Shown in pieces: positions 14,750 to 23,692 of a stretch of DNA of 56,322 bases. The DNA comes from JAGVYE01 sp964502785 (GTDB taxonomy: Archaea > Nanobdellota > Nanobdellia > Woesearchaeales > GW2011-AR9). The stretch's first letter is position 1. Every line of letters starts with the position of its first letter. The stretch spans positions 1 through 56,322 of the forward strand of contig CAZCXW010000001.1 in NCBI GenBank assembly GCA_964502785.1, written 5' to 3'. The position numbers and the translations under genes were made by a program. A model generated the notes under the pieces. It was not told the origin of the DNA. It was given only the letters and a program-made list of their open reading frames with translations, and ran no database searches.

Positions 14750-16567
14750 ATGAAATCTCTTCTTTTACCCCTTTCTATAGTTATTTATTGCATATTCCTT
14801 CCTTCTGTTTCAGCCAATGTTTTCATAAGCGAAATCATGTACGATCCACAAGGAAGTGATGAGGGATATGAGTGGGTTGAATTGTACAGCAATACTTCTG
14901 TTAATATTTCCGGCTGGGTGTTCTTTGAAAACAACGTTGATCATCGCCTGACTCTCATAAACGGAAGCTGGGAATTTATTAACTATGCCATTATTGCTGA
15001 TGATCCTCTAAAATTTCTGGAAAAGTATCCTTATTTTAATGGCACTCTTTTCGCCAGCAGTTTTTCTTTACGAAATAGCGATGGGGAATATATTGCCATT
15101 AAAAATACAACTTTGGGTGTTATTGATAGTCTTAATTATTCCACAGCCAGGGGCGGAAAAGAAAATTCTCTGGAAAAAATTGATCTTTCCTTGGTCAACG
15201 ATCCAAATAACTGGGGTTCGAGCCTGATTACTCTGGGAACACCTGGCCAGGAAAACAGTCTGAAGGGAAGCTGCGACTGGAGCATTTCTTTGATTATGGA
15301 TAAGACCATTTGGGAAGTTGTTGATGAAAGTGTAGAAGTCCATTGGAAAATTAAAGTTGATGATGATAAAAATAATAGTATTGCTTTCTTTGATTACTGG
15401 ATTGAGGATTTGAATGGAAATATTGTGAAGGAAAAGACAGGAAAAGCTGCTAATCATTCCTCTCTTTTTGGTCCTTTCCGTAAAACATTTTCTCAGCCCG
15501 GCGGTTATTTACTCTTTGGAAATATTACAAGTACAAGCTGTCCTGATTATAATCTTCACAATAATGTCATGGCTCAGCCTGTTATTGTAAAAAGTCCTGG
15601 AAATATGGCACTTAAACTTAACACTTCTTTCATCGTTATTGAGCAAATTTCTCCTTCTTCTCCAACAACTGATGATACAATAAATGTAAAGGCCACTTTA
15701 TATCGTGGCGAAACGCGTAAGCATACTCTTTCCGCTTATCTTGAGAATTCTAAAGGACGGAAAGCAAGTGAAAAACTCTCTTTTGATGTCGAAACTAAAT
15801 TCATTAATTATACTCTCACCTTTCCTTTATTTTTGAAGGAACCTTGCGGAGCATCTTCTGGAAAATATCGTGTTATAGTAGAAGGATTGGATGCGCAAGA
15901 AGCTAAAGAAATCGAATTCAAAAGAAAATCCTGTGCCGAAACTGAAAAAAAAGATACAAAAAATAGTGATAAGAAAACACAGCATTTTGAGATCGTGACG
16001 GTTAATCCTCCTTCTCTCCAGGCAGGAAATATGGCTCATGTTCTTTTAGAAATCAATAACGAAGGGGAAGAAAAAAACTATGCCGCTTGGGGTTATATTT
16101 ACCGTGGCAATCGCTGTTATTCCTGCCTAAATGAGACGACGAATCGTGACCGTAATCAACAAGTAGTTGAAGTTGGCGCGAATAATCAAAAAATTGTCAA
16201 ACTGGACTTGCCTTTGGACTACAACTTAAAAGAAGGAGAGTATACCCTTAAGGTTAAAGTGCAACGTCAAGGACAAAAAACGGCTAAAGAAATAATTAAA
16301 AAAGTGTATATTCAACAATCTCTCCCTCGCGAAGATAAAAAGATTAAAAATTCTTCATCGGATACATTTTCTTCTTCTGTTGATGTTGCTTCCCCTCCCC
16401 AAAAAACTTTCCCTGAAGAGTTGTCTTCTTCTAAAAGGGCAATCCTTCCTGCAATGGGGATTGTAGTTTATGAATCTAATACTGAACAGACGAAAAAAAT
16501 TACCCCTTACATTCTTCTTGTATCCTTCGGTCTTTTAGCAGGAATTCTCTTCTTAAAAAGAAATTAA
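14750..16567 (+). CDS. Exported lamin-tail-domain protein with C-terminal membrane anchor
   Basis: A 605-residue cell-surface protein. Residues 1-22 form a signal peptide (LLLPLSIVIYCIFLP, then SVSA before the cut). Residues 23-165 are a lamin-tail domain: NVFISEIMYDP, then GYEWVELYSNTS, NISGW, and LGTPGQEN at its end. Two or three Ig-like or CARDB-like beta domains follow (about 175-285, 290-400 and 415-520). After a polar linker, a single helix (ILLVSFGLLAGILFL) plus KRN anchors the C-terminus. Several N-x-S/T sites could be N-glycosylated. Lamin-tail domains often bind DNA ends or other surface molecules, but its role is unknown. Confidence 0.85.
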   Translation: MKSLLLPLSIVIYCIFLPSVSANVFISEIMYDPQGSDEGYEWVELYSNTSVNISGWVFFENNVDHRLTLINGSWEFINYAIIADDPLKFLEKYPYFNGTLFASSFSLRNSDGEYIAIKNTTLGVIDSLNYSTARGGKENSLEKIDLSLVNDPNNWGSSLITLGTPGQENSLKGSCDWSISLIMDKTIWEVVDESVEVHWKIKVDDDKNNSIAFFDYWIEDLNGNIVKEKTGKAANHSSLFGPFRKTFSQPGGYLLFGNITSTSCPDYNLHNNVMAQPVIVKSPGNMALKLNTSFIVIEQISPSSPTTDDTINVKATLYRGETRKHTLSAYLENSKGRKASEKLSFDVETKFINYTLTFPLFLKEPCGASSGKYRVIVEGLDAQEAKEIEFKRKSCAETEKKDTKNSDKKTQHFEIVTVNPPSLQAGNMAHVLLEINNEGEEKNYAAWGYIYRGNRCYSCLNETTNRDRNQQVVEVGANNQKIVKLDLPLDYNLKEGEYTLKVKVQRQGQKTAKEIIKKVYIQQSLPREDKKIKNSSSDTFSSSVDVASPPQKTFPEELSSSKRAILPAMGIVVYESNTEQTKKITPYILLVSFGLLAGILFLKRN

Positions 16568-16586
16568 TTTATGTTTTTTCTACGGG

Positions 16587-17387
16587 TTACCAGATCTCTT
16601 CTTTTCCGGGGTGGTGTAAAACATAGATAGAATCATTAAAAAACCAGAATGCTAAAGTTTTATCTTCCGGCTGTAATTCTATTAAATTTTCATAATCCCG
16701 CAGATTTAGTCCGTGGAGAAGGAGATAATCTGCTCCTGATTCCTTACTATTTTGGTATAATTTTTTGGTTAAAGATTTTCCCGGCAAATAGGTTGCAGGA
16801 ACAATCAAAAAGACTTGGCCAACTTTAATTCGCGAGTACCTTTCGTGCACATACTTGACTATCTCTTTGGAGATGGAACTTATTAAGATATTTTTGAGAA
16901 TTCCTCTTTTTTCTAAATCTTCGATAAGCCAATCCACAAGTTTCTTATCATCTTCAAAATTTCCTTGTGATTTAATTTCAATATTGATTTTCTTCTGTTT
17001 GCCGATGACTTCCATGACTTCTTCGTACAGAGGAATATGGTACGTACTAATGTTTAGCAGTTCTTCATATGTCAAGTTCTTAACTTTAACAATTTTATGC
17101 TGTAAGCGGAAAAGCGTCTTATCGTGATGAACGATGATCTTTTTATCTTTCGTATATTGGATATCAAATTCGATGAATTTGTATCGCGGATCTTCGACAG
17201 CCTTCTGGAATGCTTCTAATGTATTTTCAGTATATAATATGGAACTGCCGCGATGGGCGCCGAAAGTGTATTGAGAATCAAGAGTATTAATATCCGGAGA
17301 GGCAAAGAGGTTGCCTTCTGCGTAAAGAAGCGAAAGACTGCCCATTAAAACAACAATTAAAATAACTCTCATTTTCCTTTTGTTCAT
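16587..17387 (-). CDS. Exported glycerophosphodiester phosphodiesterase (GDPD)
   Basis: A 266-residue protein of the UgpQ/GDPD family, which splits glycerophosphodiesters into glycerol-3-phosphate and an alcohol. An N-terminal hydrophobic segment (VILIVVLMGSLSLLYA) suggests secretion. Core motifs are visible: GAHRGSSILYTENTLEAF (His-Arg and the E-N pair), then FIEFDIQYTKD and IIVHHDKTLFR (metal-binding Glu-Asp and His), and NIEIKSQG later. These metal and catalytic residues are intact. The C-terminal part is a little shorter than many bacterial enzymes. It converges with the lamin-tail gene, 20 nt between stops. Confidence 0.9.
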   Translation of the reverse strand: MNKRKMRVILIVVLMGSLSLLYAEGNLFASPDINTLDSQYTFGAHRGSSILYTENTLEAFQKAVEDPRYKFIEFDIQYTKDKKIIVHHDKTLFRLQHKIVKVKNLTYEELLNISTYHIPLYEEVMEVIGKQKKINIEIKSQGNFEDDKKLVDWLIEDLEKRGILKNILISSISKEIVKYVHERYSRIKVGQVFLIVPATYLPGKSLTKKLYQNSKESGADYLLLHGLNLRDYENLIELQPEDKTLAFWFFNDSIYVLHHPGKEEIW

Positions 17388-17541
17388 ATTTCTCTAAAAA
17401 CAAAGGTTATTTTTAAATGTTACTATATTAATCACTATCTGGTGGTCATTTTTGTAATATTGGAGCATAGCGGTTGTCAAAAAACAATACTCTTATTCTC
17501 TCCCGATATACTTAAAAACTCATTCATGTTTGACTTCTTTT

Positions 17542-18132
17542 ATGCAAGGAACAATCACATTCCGCACGATGATCGAAGTCTTAGGAAGACCAGAGGAATA
17601 TGTAGAAAACGCGTTAAGCGAATACCTTGTTAAATTGAAAGCGGATAAGAAATATAAAGTGCTTTCTGCCGATAAAGCCGCAGTTAAAAAACTAGAGACG
17701 CAGGATTTATGGTCGGTTTATGCTGAATTGGAAATGGAAACGGAAAAATTAGAGCATTTGATGGTGTTCTGTTTTGAGTATATGCCTTCTGTCATCGAAA
17801 TCATCAGGCCGGGTGAACTTATTATTAATGATGGTGAATTTTCTTTGTTCCTAAGCGATCTCCAAGGCAAGTTACATCATGTGGACATGGTCGCCAAGCA
17901 AATGAAGTTTGAACACGATCAGATGAAACAAAATATGCATAAACTGCTGCGCAATTATGTGACCATCGTTTTAGGCAGCAGGCAACTTAGCACGGAACAA
18001 TTAAGCGAGCTTACCGGTGTCGAGCCAGAAAAATTAGCCGATTTTCTGGATCATTTAATCGACGAGGGACACATAGATTTAAAAGAAGGAAAATATTTCC
18101 TCGTTTCTCGTGTTGCAGCTCATGGAGAGTAA
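17542..18132 (+). CDS. Unknown protein encoded directly upstream of scpB
   Basis: About 196 residues from ATG 17542. I prefer this to the TTG at 17530 because the TATA-like ATATACTTAAAA (about 17505-17516) predicts a leaderless start here. The first 90 residues look like an alpha/beta ferredoxin-like domain (TITFRTMIEVLGRPEEYV, then FCFEYMPSVIEIIRPGEL). A long helix follows (LSDLQGKLHHVDMVAKQMKF), and residues about 150-190 form a winged helix (LSTEQLSELTGVEPEKLADFL). It overlaps scpB by 11 nt, so the products are probably made together. It is not a standard ScpA, although a partner role for ScpB is a natural guess. Confidence 0.7.
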   Translation: MQGTITFRTMIEVLGRPEEYVENALSEYLVKLKADKKYKVLSADKAAVKKLETQDLWSVYAELEMETEKLEHLMVFCFEYMPSVIEIIRPGELIINDGEFSLFLSDLQGKLHHVDMVAKQMKFEHDQMKQNMHKLLRNYVTIVLGSRQLSTEQLSELTGVEPEKLADFLDHLIDEGHIDLKEGKYFLVSRVAAHGE

Positions 18133-18754
18133 AGTCAAGCGTGTGGAAGCAGTACTTTTTGCGGTAGGTAAAGAGATTACAGTAGAAAGGTTAAGCAGCC
18201 TTTGTAATCTGGAACAGAAAGAAGTTGAAGAGATTCTGCTGCATTTGCAGCAAACATACACAGAACGTGATTTAGCTTTTCATCTTGTGCAGCGAGAAAA
18301 TGGCTGGAAATTAACGGTCCGTGACGAGTATCTGCCTTTAGTAAGTTCTCTTGTTCATTCTACGGAATTAGAAAAGCCGCTCATGGAAACATTAGCGGTC
18401 ATTGCCTGGAAATATCCCATAGTACAGTCAGAAATTGTAAAACTTCGTAATGCCAGCGCTTACGATCATATGAAAGAGTTAGAAGAGCGAGGGTTTATTA
18501 TGAAAGAGAAGGCGGGTCGTACTTACAAAGTAAAATTAACGAAAAAATTCTTTGAATATTTTGACCTTCCTTCTGAAGAAGCAAAGCAAGCTTTCCTAAA
18601 GCAAGTTCCAACGGAGGTTTTGCAGGAAGCCGAAGCAGTCAATAAAGAAGCTGATGAAGTCGAAAGACTCGTGGAATGGGACAAAAAAGAAAGGGCTTCC
18701 CAGGGAGAAATCAAAAAAGCCATGGAAGACGCGAAATCGCCGGAAGAAGCGTAA
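18122..18754 (+). CDS. scpB: ScpB-like chromosome segregation/condensin-associated protein
   Basis: About 210 residues from ATG 18122, which overlaps the upstream gene; a GTG at 18110 is also possible. The two winged-helix domains of ScpB are seen: VEAVLFAVGKEITVERL at the start, then PLMETLAVIAWKYPIVQSEI and YDHMKELEERGFI. This is the classic ScpB 'E-T-L-A-V-I-A-Y-x-Q-P' region with W-K-Y replacing A-Y. In bacteria and some archaea ScpB dimers bind the kleisin ScpA in SMC complexes that compact chromosomes. Neither SMC nor ScpA is in the window. A charged tail follows residue 160. gyrA lies 86 nt downstream. Confidence 0.93.
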   Translation: MESKVKRVEAVLFAVGKEITVERLSSLCNLEQKEVEEILLHLQQTYTERDLAFHLVQRENGWKLTVRDEYLPLVSSLVHSTELEKPLMETLAVIAWKYPIVQSEIVKLRNASAYDHMKELEERGFIMKEKAGRTYKVKLTKKFFEYFDLPSEEAKQAFLKQVPTEVLQEAEAVNKEADEVERLVEWDKKERASQGEIKKAMEDAKSPEEA

Positions 18755-18839
18755 TCTTTATAAAGCATTAAATTCTTAATTTTTGTAAAGAATATCGACG
18801 ATAAGAAGCTTTTTGCCGCTTCTTATTTCTTACCCAAAA

Positions 18840-21365
18840 ATGGCCCCCTCCGAAATTGAAAATAATCCTTCCCCTCCAGAGCGGATTATTCCGCGGATCA
18901 TCGAAGAAGAAATGAAGATTGCGTATGTAAATTACGCGATGTCTGTTATTGTCGGGCGGGCTCTTCCTGATGTGCGGGATGGCCTGAAGCCTGTGCACCG
19001 GCGTATTCTCTATGCGATGTCTGAAATGGGGATGTTCTCTACTAAACCTTTTAAGAAATGTGCGAGAATCGTCGGGGAAGTGTTAGGCAAGTTTCACCCC
19101 CATGGTGACACTGCTGTGTACGATTCTTTGGTGCGCATGGCACAGGATTTTTCCCTCCGCTATCCTTTGATTAAAGGCCAGGGGAACTTCGGTTCCATTG
19201 ATGGCGATGCCCCTGCCGCCATGCGTTATACCGAAGCAAAATTAAACAAAGTGGCTGAAGAGCTGCTCCAGGATATTGAAAAAAATACAATTAATTTCAA
19301 AGAGAATTTTGATGGTTCTCTTAAAGAACCAGAGGTTTTACCTTCCAAGCTGCCAAACCTCCTTGTGAATGGCTCTTCAGGCATTGCCGTTGGCATGGCG
19401 ACCAATGTTCCTCCCCATAACCTCCGGGAAATTTGTGATGGTGTTATTGCTGTTATTAACAATCCAGAAGTTACGATTGAAGAACTTATGCACATAATTC
19501 CCGGTCCTGATTTTCCTACCGGGGCGGAAGTAGGCTGCGGCGAAGGTCTTCTTGCCGCGTATGTTCGGGGAAGAGGGAAAGTTACGATTAAAGCGGTTGC
19601 CAAAGCTGAAAAGGATTCTCTCATTGTTACGGAGATTCCTTACCAAGTCAATAAAGAGGAGCTTATCGAGCAAATTGCCGATTTAGTGCGAAATAAAACG
19701 ATTGAAGGCATTCGCAACATCAATGATGAATCAGACCGGGAAGGCATCCGTATCGTTATTGATTTAAAGAAGGATGCAGATGCTAATATTGTCCTTAACC
19801 AGCTCTTTCAGTTCAGCCGTTTAAAAGTTTCTTTTGGAATTAATATGCTTGCTTTAGTTGATGGTCAACCCGTTACCCTGGGCATTAAAGAATTAATTAT
19901 TTACCATATTACTCATCGTAAGACCGTTATCATTCGCCGAACGCAATTTGAACTGCAGGAGGCAGAATTAAAAGTTCATCTCCTAGAAGGCTTACTTATT
20001 GCTTTGGATCATATTGATGCCATCGTTGCCGGCATAAAACAAAGTAAAACTGTTGATGACGCACGTGTTTTTTTAATCACGACATTTTCTCTGAGTGAGA
20101 ATCAGGCTAAAGCAATTTTGGAAATGCGGCTGCAAAAAATTGCGGCGTTAGAACAGGAGAAAATTCGCAGCGAGCATCAATCTCTATTGGAAAAAATTAG
20201 TTATTACAAGCAAATCCTTTCTTCGGATGCATTGGTTCTAGAGCTCATCAAAGAAGAACTCGAGGATATTAAAAAAAATTATGCTGATGAACGCCGTTCC
20301 CGCATCATTCCTGTCGAGGATGAAGAAATAAGCATGGAAGAACTTATCGAAGAAGACACGGTGGTCGTTACGGTTACCAATTCGGGATATATGAAGCGTC
20401 TGCCTCTGGATACGTATAAAACACAAAAGCGTGGCGGACGGGGTGTCATGGCCACTGGAATGAAAGAAGAGGATTTTGTCGAACGCCTTTATATTTCTTC
20501 TACTCATGATTATCTTCTTATTTTTACTGATAAAGGGCAACTCTATTGGTTAAAAGTTTATCAAATACCAGAAGGGAGCAGACAATCGAAGGGCAAGCAT
20601 ATTTCTAATCTTCTGGAGATGGAGCCACAGGAACGGATTAATGCGATCATCCCGGTGCGTGATTTCAGGGAAGGCTACCTCTTCATGGCGACCAAACAAG
20701 GAACGGTTAAGAAAACGGAACTTCAAGAATTCTCTAATCCGCGGCGCGGTGGCATCAAGGCAATTACTCTTAATACTGATGACAGCTTAGTGGGGGTGAA
20801 GTATACGACGGGCAATGATGGTATTATCTTAGCAACTAGGGGAGGTCTTGCCAACCGTTTTCAAGAAAATGATGTTCGCCCTATGGGAAGGACAGCTGCC
20901 GGTGTGCGTGGGATACGCCTGACGCCAGGGGACGAAGTTATTGGCATGCTCGCTGCAGAAGAAGGAAAAAGCATCTTAACAATCACAACAAAAGGGTATG
21001 GCAAGAGAACATCGATTGTTGATTATCGTCTTTGCAATCGTGGCGGGAAAGGTGTTACAAACATTAAAATCACAGATAAAAATGGTCCCGTTACGGCTGT
21101 AATGCTTATAGAAGGAAATGAAGAGATAATGATCGTCTCTAAATTAGGTGTTGGCATTCGCATTAAATGTACCGATATTTCAATCATTGGTCGAGCTACA
21201 CAAGGTGTTCGTATTATGCGCATGGAAGAAGGGGATAAAGTCGCGGCCGCGGCGAAAATTATCACCGATGATGAAGGAAACGAGACTTTAGATCAAAAAA
21301 ATCCTGATACTACTATTTCTAGTCCAGATGGACCTTCAGAAGGAACTGAAAAGAATAAGGAATAA
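18840..21365 (+). CDS. gyrA: DNA gyrase subunit A
   Basis: About 841 residues from ATG 18840 (TTG 18813 is a weaker choice). GyrA cuts and rejoins DNA in the GyrA2B2 complex that introduces negative supercoils. The breakage-reunion domain begins IPRIIEEEMKIAYVNYAMS and contains HRRILYAMSEMG, GKFHPHGDTAVYDSL and the active tyrosine in AAMRYTEA near residue 130. The C-terminal beta-pinwheel contains QKRGGRG near residue 529, a GyrA-box with one change (the second R is K), supporting gyrase over topoisomerase IV. The tail is acidic. gyrB is not in the window. Gyrase in archaea is of bacterial origin by transfer. Confidence 0.96.
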   Translation: MAPSEIENNPSPPERIIPRIIEEEMKIAYVNYAMSVIVGRALPDVRDGLKPVHRRILYAMSEMGMFSTKPFKKCARIVGEVLGKFHPHGDTAVYDSLVRMAQDFSLRYPLIKGQGNFGSIDGDAPAAMRYTEAKLNKVAEELLQDIEKNTINFKENFDGSLKEPEVLPSKLPNLLVNGSSGIAVGMATNVPPHNLREICDGVIAVINNPEVTIEELMHIIPGPDFPTGAEVGCGEGLLAAYVRGRGKVTIKAVAKAEKDSLIVTEIPYQVNKEELIEQIADLVRNKTIEGIRNINDESDREGIRIVIDLKKDADANIVLNQLFQFSRLKVSFGINMLALVDGQPVTLGIKELIIYHITHRKTVIIRRTQFELQEAELKVHLLEGLLIALDHIDAIVAGIKQSKTVDDARVFLITTFSLSENQAKAILEMRLQKIAALEQEKIRSEHQSLLEKISYYKQILSSDALVLELIKEELEDIKKNYADERRSRIIPVEDEEISMEELIEEDTVVVTVTNSGYMKRLPLDTYKTQKRGGRGVMATGMKEEDFVERLYISSTHDYLLIFTDKGQLYWLKVYQIPEGSRQSKGKHISNLLEMEPQERINAIIPVRDFREGYLFMATKQGTVKKTELQEFSNPRRGGIKAITLNTDDSLVGVKYTTGNDGIILATRGGLANRFQENDVRPMGRTAAGVRGIRLTPGDEVIGMLAAEEGKSILTITTKGYGKRTSIVDYRLCNRGGKGVTNIKITDKNGPVTAVMLIEGNEEIMIVSKLGVGIRIKCTDISIIGRATQGVRIMRMEEGDKVAAAAKIITDDEGNETLDQKNPDTTISSPDGPSEGTEKNKE

Positions 21366-21413
21366 AGAAATTTATTCCATACTTTTTTAAAACACCTTCT
21401 TTTTTCAATCCTT

Positions 21414-22490
21414 ATGAAATTATTTATCCTTATCAACAAAGGTTTAGAACGGGCAGCACAACAGGAAACGAAAGAATTAATTCAAGTTGAAAATTACTTT
21501 TATCCTCATGTTTTGGAAACAGATGTAGAAAACCATTCTAAAATTATTAGTCTCATTCATCATTCCCAATCTTCCCGTCGGATTCTTGCGGCGATTACTA
21601 AAACAAAAAATATTGAGATGTTTACTTTACCGTCTAACTTCCCGTGGTCCGGCTTTTTTAATTCAAATATTTCTTTTAAAGTTGAAATAGAAGGGGTGAA
21701 AGGGCAGGAGAATCGGTTTGAAATTGCGCGGAATGTTGCAGGAAAAATATTTAAGATTCTTGAAGATCAGAAGATATCTCCTACTTTAGAGCTTAAGAAG
21801 CCGCAAACTCTTCTTATTGTTTACTTTAATGGGCAAGACTACTTTCTAGGCATGGATATTGCCGGTTTTGAGCTCAATAGTCGTTCTTATCGGGTATTTC
21901 CGCATCAAGCTTCTTTCAAAGGAGATTTTGCATATTATGTCATGAGAAAAAGCGGTTTTAAGGCCGGAGAAAAACTTCTTGTGGCTATGTGTAAGGATGG
22001 TGTTATTCCTATTGAAGCGGCCATTTTTGCCCAGAGGTTGCCTTTTCAGGCGTCTCGTTCTTTTTCGTCCCAATATTATTATTCATTTAAAGATACGAAA
22101 ACAACTGTAATGCCATCGCCTGAAAAATTCACAAAGATAGATGCTTTCGACGAAACCTTACCTAATGTTATCGCTGCCAGAAAAAATGCTAAACTAGCCA
22201 GAGTATATGAATTCATTGACTTTCAAAAATATTCCTTAGAAGATCTCGATGTAAAATATGATGAACAATCGTTTGATAGGATTATCTTTCATATTACGAG
22301 TAAAGATGAAAATAAAATAAATGAAATATATTATCAATCCTCTTATCTCCTTAAGCCGAAAGGAACTCTTTTGCTTTTGGGGCGAAAGGATTGGGATCTT
22401 TCTATTTCTCAGAAATTCAATGTAATCGAAGAAGAAGAAATCCAGAAAGGCGAGAGTGTCCATAAGATATGGGTGCTGGAGAAGAAGTAA
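21414..22490 (+). CDS. THUMP-domain, RlmL/Trm14-like methyltransferase homologue with degenerate motifs
   Basis: A 358-residue protein. Residues about 60-155 look like a THUMP RNA-binding domain (FKVEIEGVKGQENRFEIAR, then PTLELKKPQTLLIVYF). Then the linker ELNSRSYRVFPHQASFKGDFA matches the L-x-x-R-x-Y-R-x-x-x-H-x-A-P-L region of RlmL-type enzymes. The SAM site should read D-P-x-C-G-S-G-T-I-P-I-E-A-A; here it is VAMCKDGVIPIEAA, so Asp and the glycine triad are altered. The N-P-P-Y-G catalytic motif is also absent, with FHITSKDEN at its place. It is probably an RNA-binding pseudo-enzyme or a strongly diverged methyltransferase. Confidence 0.75.
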   Translation: MKLFILINKGLERAAQQETKELIQVENYFYPHVLETDVENHSKIISLIHHSQSSRRILAAITKTKNIEMFTLPSNFPWSGFFNSNISFKVEIEGVKGQENRFEIARNVAGKIFKILEDQKISPTLELKKPQTLLIVYFNGQDYFLGMDIAGFELNSRSYRVFPHQASFKGDFAYYVMRKSGFKAGEKLLVAMCKDGVIPIEAAIFAQRLPFQASRSFSSQYYYSFKDTKTTVMPSPEKFTKIDAFDETLPNVIAARKNAKLARVYEFIDFQKYSLEDLDVKYDEQSFDRIIFHITSKDENKINEIYYQSSYLLKPKGTLLLLGRKDWDLSISQKFNVIEEEEIQKGESVHKIWVLEKK

Positions 22491-22519
22491 GTAGGTTACT
22501 ACATTTGTATCGAAACTTT

Positions 22520-23182
22520 CTAAGAAAAATCTTTAATTAGTAATCTTATTACTTCATAGAGACTTCCGCATACAGTTTCAGCTTGTGAGAAATCTTGATT
22601 CATTGTAAATTGATTTGGAATGGCGCAACAATATATCCCTGCACTTTTCGCTGCAATAATTCCGACCTGTGAATCCTCTAGAACAAGACAATTAGCTTTT
22701 GCAGCACTCAATATACTAATTGCTTTTAGATATATTTCTGGTGATGGTTTACCTTCTTTCACATCATCTTTAGTAACAATAACGTTGAACGCTGAACTAT
22801 AAGTTGAAAGAGGGCTATTCCTTATTTTTAGAGTTAACTCGTCTCTACTAGTATTAGATGCTATTGCCATTTTTATTTTTCTGGAAAGACAATAGTCTAG
22901 AATTTCCATCGCATAAGGCAATTGCGGACATCCCTGAGAGATCAATCGATGAAAAATAGAGCTCCTTTCATTAAGCAAGTGTTGTAGATCTGTATCTAAA
23001 AGAAATCTTTCAATCAGACACGCTGCATTATCACGAGCAGATTTTCCCGCATACTTTGACCATTCACTTTTGGAAAAGTTGACCCCGTAATGAAGTAGTG
23101 TCTCTGCCCATCCCTTCCATTGTAGCAGCTCAGTATCTAATAATAATCCATCGAGATCGAAGATAATAGCTTCAACTTTCAT
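22520..23182 (-). CDS. HAD-superfamily hydrolase (beta-phosphoglucomutase/phosphatase-like)
   Basis: A 220-residue HAD phosphatase. Motif I is DLDGLLLDTE (residues 10-19, catalytic Asp pair), motif II is the Ser-Asn in IASNTSRDEL, motif III is the Lys in KEGKPSPEIYL, and motif IV is VLEDSQVGI. A helical cap of subfamily IA lies between motifs I and II. The closest functional relatives are phosphatases and phosphoglucomutases acting on small sugar phosphates or 2-deoxyglucose-6-phosphate-like substrates; the exact substrate cannot be read from sequence. It is downstream of a two-gene unit of unknowns and could be transcribed with it. Confidence 0.9.
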   Translation of the reverse strand: MKVEAIIFDLDGLLLDTELLQWKGWAETLLHYGVNFSKSEWSKYAGKSARDNAACLIERFLLDTDLQHLLNERSSIFHRLISQGCPQLPYAMEILDYCLSRKIKMAIASNTSRDELTLKIRNSPLSTYSSAFNVIVTKDDVKEGKPSPEIYLKAISILSAAKANCLVLEDSQVGIIAAKSAGIYCCAIPNQFTMNQDFSQAETVCGSLYEVIRLLIKDFS

Positions 23183-23194
23183 TTTAGGAAATCA

Positions 23195-23692
23195 TTATTT
23201 TTCGCTCCATTGTCGAACAGCATATCGTAGAGGTGGAAAAGCTGCTGTAAGAAAAACAGTTCCACTCAATTGAATGATCACTGAAGCAACAGCGGGATCA
23301 AAACCTTCTTTTTGTAATTTATATTGACCAAAGAATCTACCAATGATATAAAATCCTTCGAAGATTCCAGCATATGTTAAGTATTCTCCAAACTTTCTTA
23401 CAACTTTTTTTCTATCTAACTTTCCTTCATTGTTATTCAATTTATATCTATCTTTATACAGCAATTGAGGCAAAAGAACTGCCCAGTATCCTCCAATATC
23501 GCATGTTGTAGCTATTCCTGAAATAATAGCGTCGGAATGAAAGAATTGAGGAGCATAATAAGAAAAACAGGCGGCCATTCCAATTGACGCAATAGAAGCT
23601 GCTAAATGGTTGCCCATGGTTGATCTTTCTTCTTTAAATGCCCTCCTCAGCCAATTGCTATCATTGCGTACCCTGCTTTCAAGATCTTTCAT
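23195..23692 (-). CDS. Unknown membrane protein (4 or 5 helices)
   Basis: About 165 residues from ATG 23692, which forms a 4-nt ATGA overlap with the upstream gene. An in-frame start at 23719 would overlap more deeply and is less likely. The first 30 residues are charged (LRRAFKEERST). Hydrophobic segments follow at about 30-50, 60-80, 105-125 and 135-155, separated by short basic loops (KDRYKLNNNEGKLDRKK). No family is recognised. Translational coupling with the gene before it suggests a joint function. Confidence 0.6.
   Translation of the reverse strand: MKDLESRVRNDSNWLRRAFKEERSTMGNHLAASIASIGMAACFSYYAPQFFHSDAIISGIATTCDIGGYWAVLLPQLLYKDRYKLNNNEGKLDRKKVVRKFGEYLTYAGIFEGFYIIGRFFGQYKLQKEGFDPAVASVIIQLSGTVFLTAAFPPLRYAVRQWSEK

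Noticed and set aside
17542..18132. Calling the gene before scpB scpA
   Set aside because: It lacks the recognisable kleisin N- and C-terminal patterns of ScpA; only position and a winged helix support the idea.
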